64,000 bases of DNA from Selenomonas sp. AE3005. Its GTDB lineage: Bacteria; Bacillota; Negativicutes; Selenomonadales; Selenomonadaceae. The DNA is taken from positions 1 through 64,000 of the forward strand of contig NZ_JMME01000005.1 in the NCBI RefSeq assembly GCF_000686945.1, written 5' to 3'. Shown here one piece after another: positions 16,579 through 24,277 of the stretch. Under the pieces are notes generated by a model. That model was not told where the DNA came from. It saw only the letters and a program-made list of their open reading frames with translations, and made no database searches. The translations under genes and the position numbers were made by a program. Positions within the stretch are counted from its first letter, which is position 1; each line of letters begins with the position of its first letter.

Positions 16579-18312
16579 ATGGAAAAACAGTATTCAGTTA
16601 CGATGGTCGCAAATGCGACTCACACGGCCGAGTTTACGACCAAAAGCACGACAGACAATTTCAGACCTGACAAGTTCGGCGGCGAAGGCGGTTGCCGAAT
16701 CATGGCGAATTACGACCGTTTACTGATGACTACATCTTCCGGTATTCCTGACCTCGAAGAAATCGCTGGCAAAATAACCCATATCGGTTATCTGTATCGT
16801 CTCTTTAAGTCCATCGATGTCCGCAACTGTGTAATGATTGAAGATAAGAAGTTTGGCAGAAGAGCAGCTACCTCTGAAGAAGAACTCATGGATGTTGTTG
16901 GCTGCAAGCTTACGACGTGGAAAGTACTGAAACGCCAGTTAAAGAAGTATCATGTGCTGGTTAAACAGGAAAATGGTGAAATCGTTGATGGCGGCGAGCG
17001 TCCTGTTCGTTACTTCGTCAATCCATTATACACCATGAGACGCTATAACTGGATTCCGCTCTCATTATATGAATTGTATCACCGTGATTTAGACCCGTTC
17101 TTACCGCAGCAGGTGGTCGACGCCTTCCACATCGAGCTCATCAAAGCCGGTAGAGCGCGCATCCCTGAAAGAAAGCCGATTAAGGTCAATATCGTGCCCG
17201 AGCGTATTATCCCAGAAAAGACTGAAGAAGAGCATTTTGAATGCTTTTACCGCACCGTGTTGCGTGATAACGCACAACTGTTCGTTGCTCCTTACTTCAA
17301 TAAGATGTATGACATTGAGTCCCTGCCAGTGAATGATGATGATGCCGAAGATAAAAGCTGGGAAAACATCTTTTATCTGTGTCAGACCTCTGGCAGTAGC
17401 AACAGCCGCAAGAAGGATGACATCGTATCTTACAAGAATGTCTGCGTCGATATCGACCTGGGCAAGAAAGAGGACAAAAGCTACTATAGCGTCGAAGAAG
17501 TAGAAGAGCGCAAGCAAGACATCTTTAATCGCATCCGTCCGTTTATCCCTACGCCCTCCTGCGTAACCTGGACGCGCAATGGCTTTCATCTCATCTGGTC
17601 CATAGAAGAATCCAATGACATTGACGGCTGGTTCTACATTGCCAACCAAGCAAATAAAATCTTTGCGGGTCTTAATGACCCCAGCGTAACCTGTGACAGC
17701 GCCCGTGTCCTGCGTATGCCATATTCCGTCCATCATAAAGAGGGCACCGACCCATATTATGTAACAATCCATGAGTCCAATGATATCGTTTACGACATTG
17801 CTGAACTCATCAATCAGTTTGAGAACCTGCAACCCATTCTCGTAGCACAGAAAGATGAAATTCTTGAAAAGTACCCCGAGATTAAGCAGCAGCAGAGCGC
17901 AAAATCCTGCACTGCCAACGCAAAATCCTGCACCATGAATGCCGCCGAGTTAAATGAATATCACCGGGCCCTTGCGAACCTTGACCTTAGCGTGTTTGAA
18001 GTCCCGGAAACCACCCAAAAGATGACTAAAGCCGAAGCCAAAGAATTCATGAAGAAAGAACTCAATCTTGCAGAGTTACTTGACCTGCCTGACAACCGTT
18101 CCTTTGACTGTATCTTCCACATCACCGAGGGTGGGGACGGCAATAGTGCCAATGTGTACGCGCCGAATGAAAAGTATCCCTACTGGCGTTATGTCTGCCA
18201 TTGCCTTGGCAGCGCCGATATCTTTGACTGCATGTATCGCCTGTCCGGCCGCACCTTCGATGATATCCTAAACTTCCTCTGTACTATCTGTGGCATTGAA
18301 TTGATTGATTAA
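16579..18312 (+). CDS. Rep-like fusion protein: winged helix, AEP primase, CHC2-like zinc domain
   Basis: 577 residues. Residues about 40-185 look like a plasmid RepA-type winged-helix initiator. Residues about 235-400 carry archaeo-eukaryotic primase (prim-pol) motifs: VDIDLG with metal-binding Asp291 and Asp293, GFHLIW with His337, and DSARVLRMP with Arg376/Arg379. The C terminus has a CHC2-like zinc pattern, Cys511-x2-His514 then Cys540-His-Cys542. So one protein could bind the origin, make primers and read templates. No helicase or DNA polymerase gene is seen in the prophage, so host enzymes must do the rest. ATG 16579 follows AAGAAGG; codons 9-14 are part of an iteron. A direct replication role is inferred from these motifs. 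Confidence 0.8.
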   Translation: MEKQYSVTMVANATHTAEFTTKSTTDNFRPDKFGGEGGCRIMANYDRLLMTTSSGIPDLEEIAGKITHIGYLYRLFKSIDVRNCVMIEDKKFGRRAATSEEELMDVVGCKLTTWKVLKRQLKKYHVLVKQENGEIVDGGERPVRYFVNPLYTMRRYNWIPLSLYELYHRDLDPFLPQQVVDAFHIELIKAGRARIPERKPIKVNIVPERIIPEKTEEEHFECFYRTVLRDNAQLFVAPYFNKMYDIESLPVNDDDAEDKSWENIFYLCQTSGSSNSRKKDDIVSYKNVCVDIDLGKKEDKSYYSVEEVEERKQDIFNRIRPFIPTPSCVTWTRNGFHLIWSIEESNDIDGWFYIANQANKIFAGLNDPSVTCDSARVLRMPYSVHHKEGTDPYYVTIHESNDIVYDIAELINQFENLQPILVAQKDEILEKYPEIKQQQSAKSCTANAKSCTMNAAELNEYHRALANLDLSVFEVPETTQKMTKAEAKEFMKKELNLAELLDLPDNRSFDCIFHITEGGDGNSANVYAPNEKYPYWRYVCHCLGSADIFDCMYRLSGRTFDDILNFLCTICGIELID

Positions 18313-18328
18313 AGGAGACTTTTATAAT

Positions 18329-18613
18329 ATGGCTACCAACAATATCCCAGCTGACCTTGAAGACAACTTTTTTACCCGTACCCGTGTAGACGCAGATAAG
18401 AGCCTGATGCGCAGGCTTGATGCAGTCTGTGACGCTGAACAGCCGTTAAAAGCATTGAAGAAAGAGTTCAACATCTCTATGCGTGATATCTGCGCCATAA
18501 CTGGCGGCTCATATTCAACGATTCAGAACTGGAATCTCAACGAGCGCCGGCCATCCAAGTGGATTCTTCGCTGTGTTATCGAATGTGCTGTAATGAATAA
18601 CCGCCATGAATAA
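18329..18613 (+). CDS. Small helix-turn-helix protein
   Basis: 94 residues. The segment ISMRDICAITGGSYSTIQNWN (split as ISMRDICAIT and GGSYSTIQNWN) fits an XRE-like helix-turn-helix. It has an Arg-rich recognition side (NERRPSKWILRCV). AAAGGAG lies 11 bases before ATG 18329; an upstream in-frame TTG (18305) overlaps the Rep stop. It follows Rep in one operon and could regulate Rep copy number or act as the missing repressor. The sequence alone does not decide. Confidence 0.7.
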   Translation: MATNNIPADLEDNFFTRTRVDADKSLMRRLDAVCDAEQPLKALKKEFNISMRDICAITGGSYSTIQNWNLNERRPSKWILRCVIECAVMNNRHE

Positions 18614-18770
18614 GACTGTCCTGCTTGCTCACAACACCATCAGCAAAGCAGTAGTCATCAAAGAGCCTGACCGTACCCGCGTGTATAAATACGCTGAAAC
18701 TCCTGCAGATATCCTTAACTATGCACTACCTCCTGAAACCCAAGAAATCATTCGTTCCCTGTGTTCCTAA
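18606..18770 (+). CDS. Hypothetical 54-residue protein
   Basis: Overlaps the end of the HTH gene by 8 bases (ATGAATAA), a typical coupling overlap, and ends just before a terminator. Sequence starts MNKTVLLAHNTISKAV and continues with KEPDRTRVYKYAETPADILN. No family recognised. It resembles the small accessory ORFs common after phage replication genes. Coding is supported by the overlap, length and codon use only. Confidence 0.55.
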   Translation: MNKTVLLAHNTISKAVVIKEPDRTRVYKYAETPADILNYALPPETQEIIRSLCS

Positions 18771-18782
18771 ATAAATAAGACC

Positions 18783-18818
18783 ACGACAGCCTCGTTTAAA
18801 GCGCGGGCTGTCTTTTTA
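18783..18818 (+). terminator. Terminator of the Rep operon
   Basis: Stem GACAGCC (18785-18791) / GGCTGTC (about 18806-18812) followed by TTTTT. Confidence 0.85.
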
Positions 18819-19160
18819 TATGTCTTTATTTGATTAAGTCAACGAAGTGTTCAATCATTGAACAAAAAATGAAGATTTTTAAGATTATGAAGAGTGTGTA
18901 AAAGAATCGACAGCGCGTAATATAGTTAATGAGTGACGCAAACGGGTATAATGCCAGCCCTTGTCACTCTCCTCCTTTTTGTTTTTGATGAAGAATTGAA
19001 GGCGGGCCTCCTTGCCGCCTTTTCCTTCATCTTTTTCTTTATTTTATCGAAAGAAGTTGATTTACCATTTCAAATAAAATCCGTAACCGCTTGATATTCC
19101 GCCTTCGTGCGAGAATTCAGCGACTCTATTTGTATTTTTTTTAAAACGGAGGTGTACCTT
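18819..19160 (+). other. Non-coding gap with operator-like palindrome and possible small RNA
   Basis: Contains a perfect TGTTCAA-TCA-TTGAACA palindrome (18848-18864). A promoter-like box GTAATATAGTTA (18917-18928) is shared with the Rep promoter. A stem GAGTGAC/GTCACTC (18931-18969) and a nested hairpin GATGAAG..GGCGG / CCGCC..CTTCATC (18987-19031) ending near Ts follow. A transcript of roughly 100 nt from about 18930 to 19031 is possible. The last 130 bases up to the next gene show only an AT-rich leader. Confidence 0.5.
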
Positions 19161-19493
19161 ATGATTGCTGAATCAGCCTTTGGGCCGCCAAACGATTTCG
19201 CGTTACATCGTGCCAATAACACGCCAGAAGATGTCCTGTATAACATCAATCACTTTATGGAGCTCTATGACAGTGACGATATCGAAGACCATAACACTGC
19301 AGCTGACATTGAACGTTTGATGGATAAAGTCCTTACCAAACGCCAGAACAAAGCTGTAACCTGTTACTGCTGTTGCGCCATGACACTTGCCGAGACTGCC
19401 GAAGTGATGAACTGCAGCCCTCAAAACGTGAGCCAGATAGTACGTGCTGCGCTCAATGCCATCAAGAAAGCCGTTAGCGATGATAAAACGTAA
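19161..19493 (+). CDS. Sigma-70 region 4-like late-gene regulator
   Basis: 110 residues. The C terminus TLAETAEVMNCSPQNVSQIVRAALNAIKKAV is a sigma region 4 / LuxR-type helix-turn-helix (quoted motif pieces: TLAETAEVMN and SPQNVSQIVR). Similar small proteins (ArpU/RinA-like) stand just before the terminase genes of many Firmicutes phages and switch on late transcription; that role is inferred from position. GGAGGTG precedes ATG 19161 well, so the longer frame from 19107 is not used. The stop overlaps the next start. Confidence 0.75.
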   Translation: MIAESAFGPPNDFALHRANNTPEDVLYNINHFMELYDSDDIEDHNTAADIERLMDKVLTKRQNKAVTCYCCCAMTLAETAEVMNCSPQNVSQIVRAALNAIKKAVSDDKT

Positions 19494-19710
19494 GCGTCTT
19501 GAAAAAGTCACAGAATATAAGGAAGAATACATGCAGTTGGCGGCGCCCGGTACTCCTGAATATGATTATTTGATTGATAAGATGTTTTTCTACTCTAAGA
19601 ACGACAAAAGGCCCTGGAAGAACAGGTTAGAATACTCCATCGTGCCTGCCCGCCGATGGGACAAAGAACACCACAGCAGAGACATCGTTCTGACAGACAA
19701 GTTTGAGTGA
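19480..19710 (+). CDS. Hypothetical 76-residue basic protein
   Basis: Starts at ATG 19480, overlapping the regulator stop by 14 bases. Highly charged (MIKRKRLEKVTEYKEEY at the start), then APGTPEYDYLIDKMFFYSKNDKRPWK. It sits just before the terminase small subunit. Family not recognised. The position would suit a packaging accessory protein. Confidence 0.6.
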   Translation: MIKRKRLEKVTEYKEEYMQLAAPGTPEYDYLIDKMFFYSKNDKRPWKNRLEYSIVPARRWDKEHHSRDIVLTDKFE

Positions 19711-19757
19711 TGTTGAAAAACCGCGCCCTTACCTAGTCTTTATTTGAATAGAGAGGA

Positions 19758-20213
19758 GTGATTCAAATAAGTACAAAAATACCATGGTTGGAAATAGAAA
19801 ATGCGTACATTCGTGGCTACACCGACGAAACTGGTGCACACAAGTACCCGACTGTACGCGAACTTGCAGAACAGTATAAAGTCAACGCCAGCAGCGTACA
19901 GCGCCATAGCAAGCAAGAACAGTGGCTCCTAAAGCGCGAGCAATTTGCGCACAGAGTTCGCGAAAAAGCCACACAGAAGATGATTGAGGAAGTCAGCGAC
20001 GAATCCTGTGACCTGAACCTTAAGCTCTTCAATATCGCGTCCCGTATAGCTGACGAAATTCAGGATAAGCTGGACGAGGATATTTCGCCCAAAGACTTAT
20101 CAGTGCTTAGCGCTGCCTTAAAGAACTGCCAGTCCGTGTCCGCCAGCACCCTGGGCGATGACAAAGCCAGTGACGAATTAACCATCAATGTATCGTTAGA
20201 GACGGAGGAATAA
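19758..20213 (+). CDS. terS: Terminase small subunit
   Basis: 151 residues. The N-terminal half reads WLEIENAYIRGYTDE... PTVRELAEQYKVNASSVQRH, a Terminase_2/HTH pattern that binds the packaging site. The middle is helical (DESCDLNLKLFNIASRIADE) for oligomerisation. It lies 235 bases before terL with one small ORF between. The start is uncertain: GTG 19758 touches the AGAGGAG site, while a non-standard ATA at 19767 would have normal spacing. The function call rests on HTH, size and neighbourhood. Confidence 0.72.
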   Translation: MIQISTKIPWLEIENAYIRGYTDETGAHKYPTVRELAEQYKVNASSVQRHSKQEQWLLKREQFAHRVREKATQKMIEEVSDESCDLNLKLFNIASRIADEIQDKLDEDISPKDLSVLSAALKNCQSVSASTLGDDKASDELTINVSLETEE

Positions 20214-20216
20214 TTT

Positions 20217-20456
20217 ATGTTTGATTCTACAGATTATCATAATATACGGTGTACGATTGAAGATGCGTTAAGTAATGCCGACCTTAAAGTTCAATGTTTT
20301 TTCCCAGAGCAACACGCCGAGCCAGCCGACAAAGTGGGGCAGACAGTAGCCTCGCTTATAAAAAGCGGCGCATCCACTGAAACATTGTGCAGTTATATCC
20401 AAGACGCCGTAAAACAGTTGCCTGCATCTCAGGCCAATGGAACTCATAATGCCTAA
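20217..20456 (+). CDS. Hypothetical 79-residue protein between terS and terL
   Basis: Starts 4 bases after the terS stop, with GGAGG inside terS, and overlaps the terL start by 8 bases. The sequence is acidic and Ala/Gln-rich with no recognised domain. Its tight packing between the terminase subunits indicates cotranslation and perhaps a packaging accessory role (inference). Confidence 0.6.
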   Translation: MFDSTDYHNIRCTIEDALSNADLKVQCFFPEQHAEPADKVGQTVASLIKSGASTETLCSYIQDAVKQLPASQANGTHNA

Positions 20457-21729
20457 GATTAACGTAAAAGTCGATATCAACATAATCGCGCCCGTTTATC
20501 GCCCTTATTTGGAAGATGACACTTTTGTTCAGATATATTTTGGCGGCAGTTCGTCCGGTAAGTCCTATTTTCTTGCCCAGCGCTGTGTCATGGACATCTT
20601 AAAAGGCGGCCGTAACTACCTTATCGTTCGTAAAGCCCAGACAGCAGTTAAGAAGTCAGTTTTTAACGAAATCACCAAAGCCATCAATACATTTAAGGTG
20701 GGTAAGCTCTTCGATATCAACAAAAGCGACATGACGATAACCTGTCACAACGGCTACCAGATTATATTTTCAGGCTTAGATGACGTTGAGAAAATCAAAG
20801 GTGTTACGCCCCAGAAGGGTATCATAACCGACATTTGGGTAGAAGAAGCCACCGATTGCGACTATGAGGACATTAAGCAGTTAAAGAAACGATTGCGCGG
20901 CCGTTCCAAGGCCACCAAGCGCTTAACGATGTCATTTAACCCGATTTTCCAACAACATTGGATATTCCTTGAGTATTTCGCGCCAATCGGTTGGACTGAA
21001 GCGGATACCGAATATCATGATGAGCACTTATCCATATTAAAAACAACATACAAGGATAACCCTTATCTGACCCCAGAGACCATTTACGACCTGGAGCATG
21101 AAAGCGACCCCTATTGGTACAACGTTTACAGCTTGGGCAACTTCGGCGTGCTCGGCCATGTCATTTACAATAACTGGTCGAAAGCTGACCTCTCTGACCG
21201 TAGTTTTGAGTCTTATTCAAACGGCTTGGACTTTGGGTTTGGTGTAAACAAGGAGCATCCGGCGGCCCTCGTACAGTGCCATTATGAGCCTGCAGAGAAT
21301 ACCATTTATGTGACTAAAGCAGAGTACCGATTCAATATGACGAATGACCTCTTAGCCGTAGAATGTGAAAATTTCTTCGGTGGCGGCATTATCATCGCGG
21401 ACTGCGCCAGACCAGATAACATAGCGGATTTGAGGCGTCGCGGCTTGAATATCATTCCATGCAAGAAAGGGCCTGATTCAGTGCTTAACGGTATTCAATG
21501 GATTCAGAAGTGCCGCCTTGTAGTCGATGAACGCTGTACAGACCTAATCGCGGAGCTCTCAACCTATCACTGGAAAGAGGACAAGAATGGCGTATCCCTG
21601 CCTGAACCAGTGAAGCGTCAGGATGACTTACTGGATGCCCTGCGCTACGCATTAATGTATGAAATGTTTAAACCAGAGCCAATCGCGCCCGTACGTCACG
21701 TACAATGGCCAACCTATGGCGGCCTATAA
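20449..21729 (+). CDS. terL: Terminase large subunit, packaging ATPase/nuclease
   Basis: 426 residues, PBSX-like terminase family. Walker A GGSSSGKSY is at about residues 30-38 and Walker B IWVEEATD at about 133-140. The C-terminal RNase H-like nuclease has acidic motifs GLDFGFGV, IIADCARPD and QDDLLDALRYA. The motor pumps DNA into the procapsid and cuts the concatemer. The ATG at 20449 overlaps the upstream ORF; an earlier in-frame start at 20437 has no better ribosome site. The portal gene follows 26 bases later. Confidence 0.95.
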   Translation: MPKINVKVDINIIAPVYRPYLEDDTFVQIYFGGSSSGKSYFLAQRCVMDILKGGRNYLIVRKAQTAVKKSVFNEITKAINTFKVGKLFDINKSDMTITCHNGYQIIFSGLDDVEKIKGVTPQKGIITDIWVEEATDCDYEDIKQLKKRLRGRSKATKRLTMSFNPIFQQHWIFLEYFAPIGWTEADTEYHDEHLSILKTTYKDNPYLTPETIYDLEHESDPYWYNVYSLGNFGVLGHVIYNNWSKADLSDRSFESYSNGLDFGFGVNKEHPAALVQCHYEPAENTIYVTKAEYRFNMTNDLLAVECENFFGGGIIIADCARPDNIADLRRRGLNIIPCKKGPDSVLNGIQWIQKCRLVVDERCTDLIAELSTYHWKEDKNGVSLPEPVKRQDDLLDALRYALMYEMFKPEPIAPVRHVQWPTYGGL

Positions 21730-21755
21730 CCATATAAATAAAGGAGTGTTTTTAT

Positions 21756-23822
21756 TTGCTTGAAATCTCAGCAGAGAAAAGAGAAGCTATAACCAACAAG
21801 CTGAAAGTCGACATCGCGCTGGCTGATGCTTATTACGAAGAAAAGATTGAACCCAAGGTGATGGAGCGCTACGCCATCTATAAAAGCGACCCTTCCTTCT
21901 ATAAGAAGATGTTCCCAAGACTTAGCGCCATGTGTAGCCTTAGCACTACGGATGTAAAGGATACAATTTCCTCCGCCATGCCCGCTATTATGAAGACTTT
22001 TTTTAGCAGCCAAGACGTTATCACGATTCAGGGCAGGGATGGTATGCCGGAAGATGAACACCGCGCACAGATGATGCAGGCGCTTATCAATTTTGAGCTT
22101 GAACAGTCCGGGTGTTATCAGAAGTTCCAGAAGTGGTTCCTCGATTCGCTCATCACAAATCTGGGGATTCTAAAAGTCGACTGGCAGCGTACGTATAAAT
22201 CAACGCAGGGTACAGAACAGATGATGGCCGAGGCTGTCCCCGTATTCCAGCAGCAGGTAGAACAGGGCGGTGGCTCCATTGATGATATTCAGCTTGATTC
22301 TATGACCGGTGTGGCCAATGTCACCTATACAATTAAAGAGATTGATAAGAATCGGCCCCGCTTTATGAATCTGATGGCCTCTGAATTCCGCTTTGACCCT
22401 AGTGCTACCTGCCTGGAGGATGCCGACTTCATCGCCCATCGTAAGGTTGTTTCTATTGATTATCTGCGTCGTCAGGCAGAGGCGGGTCTTTATGATAAAG
22501 CCGCTGTAGAAGAAGCAGCAGAAAAAGCGGGCAATCCTAACTTTACACAGCTGGACAACTACAACAACGACCATATTGATGATAACTCCGGTTCCAGTGA
22601 AGATACTGGCCGCCGTAAAGTTGTTTTATATGAATGCTACGTAAAGCTGAATCTGACTGATGATAAGAACGCAATTCTGCAGGATGTTATCGTAACAATG
22701 GCGGCAGATACTATCCTGCGCATTGAAGAAAACAGCTACGAGCGTCAGCCGTTCTTCCTGATTACGCCCGTCTGTGAGCCTCATAAAATCTGGCCTGACA
22801 GCGGTTTTGTGGACATTATCGCGCCTAACCAGCATGCTAAAACAGCTATTCTTAAGCAGATGATTATTGCCCTGTCCAAAGCCAATGACTGTCGTATTGC
22901 GGTAGATAAATCGGCCATTTATGACGTAAACGAGCTCCTGAACGGCAGCGGCGTAATACAGCTTAATTCCGGTGGCAATATCAATCAGGCTATTCAGCAG
23001 CTTCCTTCGCCACAGATTGCGAACTGGGCATTTTCGATGCTGCAGTATCTTGATTCAGATAAGGAAAACAAAAGCGGCCTGACCCGTTACAATCAGGGCA
23101 CGGACAGCAACAGCTTGAATAAGACTGCAACGGGTATAAACCTTATACAGCAGGCAGCCAATCAGCGCCTTGAACTTATCTGTCGTTGTTTTGCTGAAAC
23201 TGCGGTAAAGGACTTATTCCGTTTCCTGGTTAAACTGAATCAGCTGTTCCTCAATCAGGCTATCGTAATCAGACTCAATAACGAGCCCCTGCAGGTAGAC
23301 CCCAGTGACCTAGATGGCAGCTATGATTTAACGGTCAACGCCGCCATGGGTACGTCTTCAAAACAGGATAAGCTGCAGGCTATTCAGATGATTGAGCCTT
23401 TGGTTGAAAAGTTAGCCCAGATAGGCATGGCAGGCCCCGAACAGTTCTATAACGTGTTTAAGAAGACCTGCGAATCCCTTGACTTCAAGAACGCCGATGA
23501 GTTCGTGATGAACCCGCAGCAGAGCCAGCAGTATCAGGCTCAGCAGGCACAACAGGCGCAACAGAACCAGCCGCCTGTTATCGTACCGAAATATGATGAA
23601 GTGCCGGAAGAAGTACAGGCTCAGGCCCTGCAGCGTCTGGGATATCAGGTTACGCCGGACATGTTCGCAAATAAAGAACGCACCGATGCCCTGCGCGTAG
23701 CTACCCATGAACATGCTAAATCAGAGGCAAATCGTGAGTCTTCCGTTGCGTCTGATGCGGCCGTAGCCCAGTATTTACGCGCCTCCAACGCCCCCACGGA
23801 ACCGGAAGGAATGATGATGTAA
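21756..23822 (+). CDS. Portal protein (P22-like class)
   Basis: 688 residues, in the 650-750 range of P22-type portals. The order terL-portal-scaffold-capsid and sequence such as RFDPSATCLEDADF, PFFLITPVCEPHKIWPDSG and DLYP-like SGLTRYNQG followed by KTATGINLIQQAANQR support the call. The latter is the portal helix region found in Gram-positive and P22-like phages. The C-terminal about 100 residues are Gln/Ala-rich (QQYQAQQAQQAQQN), like the barrel of P22 portals. The start is TTG 21756 after AAAGGAG. The dodecameric portal is the DNA channel and motor dock. Confidence 0.85.
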   Translation: MLEISAEKREAITNKLKVDIALADAYYEEKIEPKVMERYAIYKSDPSFYKKMFPRLSAMCSLSTTDVKDTISSAMPAIMKTFFSSQDVITIQGRDGMPEDEHRAQMMQALINFELEQSGCYQKFQKWFLDSLITNLGILKVDWQRTYKSTQGTEQMMAEAVPVFQQQVEQGGGSIDDIQLDSMTGVANVTYTIKEIDKNRPRFMNLMASEFRFDPSATCLEDADFIAHRKVVSIDYLRRQAEAGLYDKAAVEEAAEKAGNPNFTQLDNYNNDHIDDNSGSSEDTGRRKVVLYECYVKLNLTDDKNAILQDVIVTMAADTILRIEENSYERQPFFLITPVCEPHKIWPDSGFVDIIAPNQHAKTAILKQMIIALSKANDCRIAVDKSAIYDVNELLNGSGVIQLNSGGNINQAIQQLPSPQIANWAFSMLQYLDSDKENKSGLTRYNQGTDSNSLNKTATGINLIQQAANQRLELICRCFAETAVKDLFRFLVKLNQLFLNQAIVIRLNNEPLQVDPSDLDGSYDLTVNAAMGTSSKQDKLQAIQMIEPLVEKLAQIGMAGPEQFYNVFKKTCESLDFKNADEFVMNPQQSQQYQAQQAQQAQQNQPPVIVPKYDEVPEEVQAQALQRLGYQVTPDMFANKERTDALRVATHEHAKSEANRESSVASDAAVAQYLRASNAPTEPEGMMM

Positions 23823-23823
23823 G

Positions 23824-24099
23824 ATGGACGGTAAAACAAAGAAGTATTATCAGGAACGCTTAAGAAAGAGTCAGGATGCGGCGGCGGCCAAAGCTTATCT
23901 TATTCCTTATTTGACTAGCCTGCAGACTGATGCTATAACCAAGCTCTCAAAAGTCCATATAGATGAGCAGACTCTTCACTATAACCAGCTTCTCCTTGCC
24001 GTAGCAGCAAAAATGGAGCATGACCTGAATAACGACCTGCAGATGGGTGAGGAAGCGCGCCGAAAATTGTTGGAGATTGATAGCGATGAGTCTGTTTAA
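23824..24099 (+). CDS. Hypothetical 91-residue helical protein
   Basis: Begins one base after the portal stop (TAAGATG) and overlaps the next gene by 14 bases. Lys/Glu/Leu-rich, predicted mainly helical (KTKKYYQERLRKSQDAAAAK at the start). No recognised family. Small helical proteins here are sometimes head-assembly chaperones; no direct evidence. Confidence 0.6.
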   Translation: MDGKTKKYYQERLRKSQDAAAAKAYLIPYLTSLQTDAITKLSKVHIDEQTLHYNQLLLAVAAKMEHDLNNDLQMGEEARRKLLEIDSDESV

Positions 24100-24274
24100 A
24101 GGATTTACCGCCAGTGACCTGATTGAGCGCACACCAGCCTCCTTAATCGCGACCCTGGCGAATGAATTATCACTCACGAATAAAGCCTTAGAAGCACTTT
24201 CTGAAGAAAATCGTCAGCTTATGTTGAAAATTGCCGAGCTTACTAAGTCTACCAATAATGAAGGGAATGATTAA
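24086..24274 (+). CDS. Hypothetical 62-residue protein with coiled coil
   Basis: Starts at ATG 24086 inside the preceding gene. MSLFKGFTASDLIERTPASL is followed by a leucine-heptad helix (ELSLTNKALEALSEENRQLM). It ends 3 bases before the scaffold start. Function unknown. Confidence 0.55.
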   Translation: MSLFKGFTASDLIERTPASLIATLANELSLTNKALEALSEENRQLMLKIAELTKSTNNEGND

Positions 24275-24277
24275 TTG

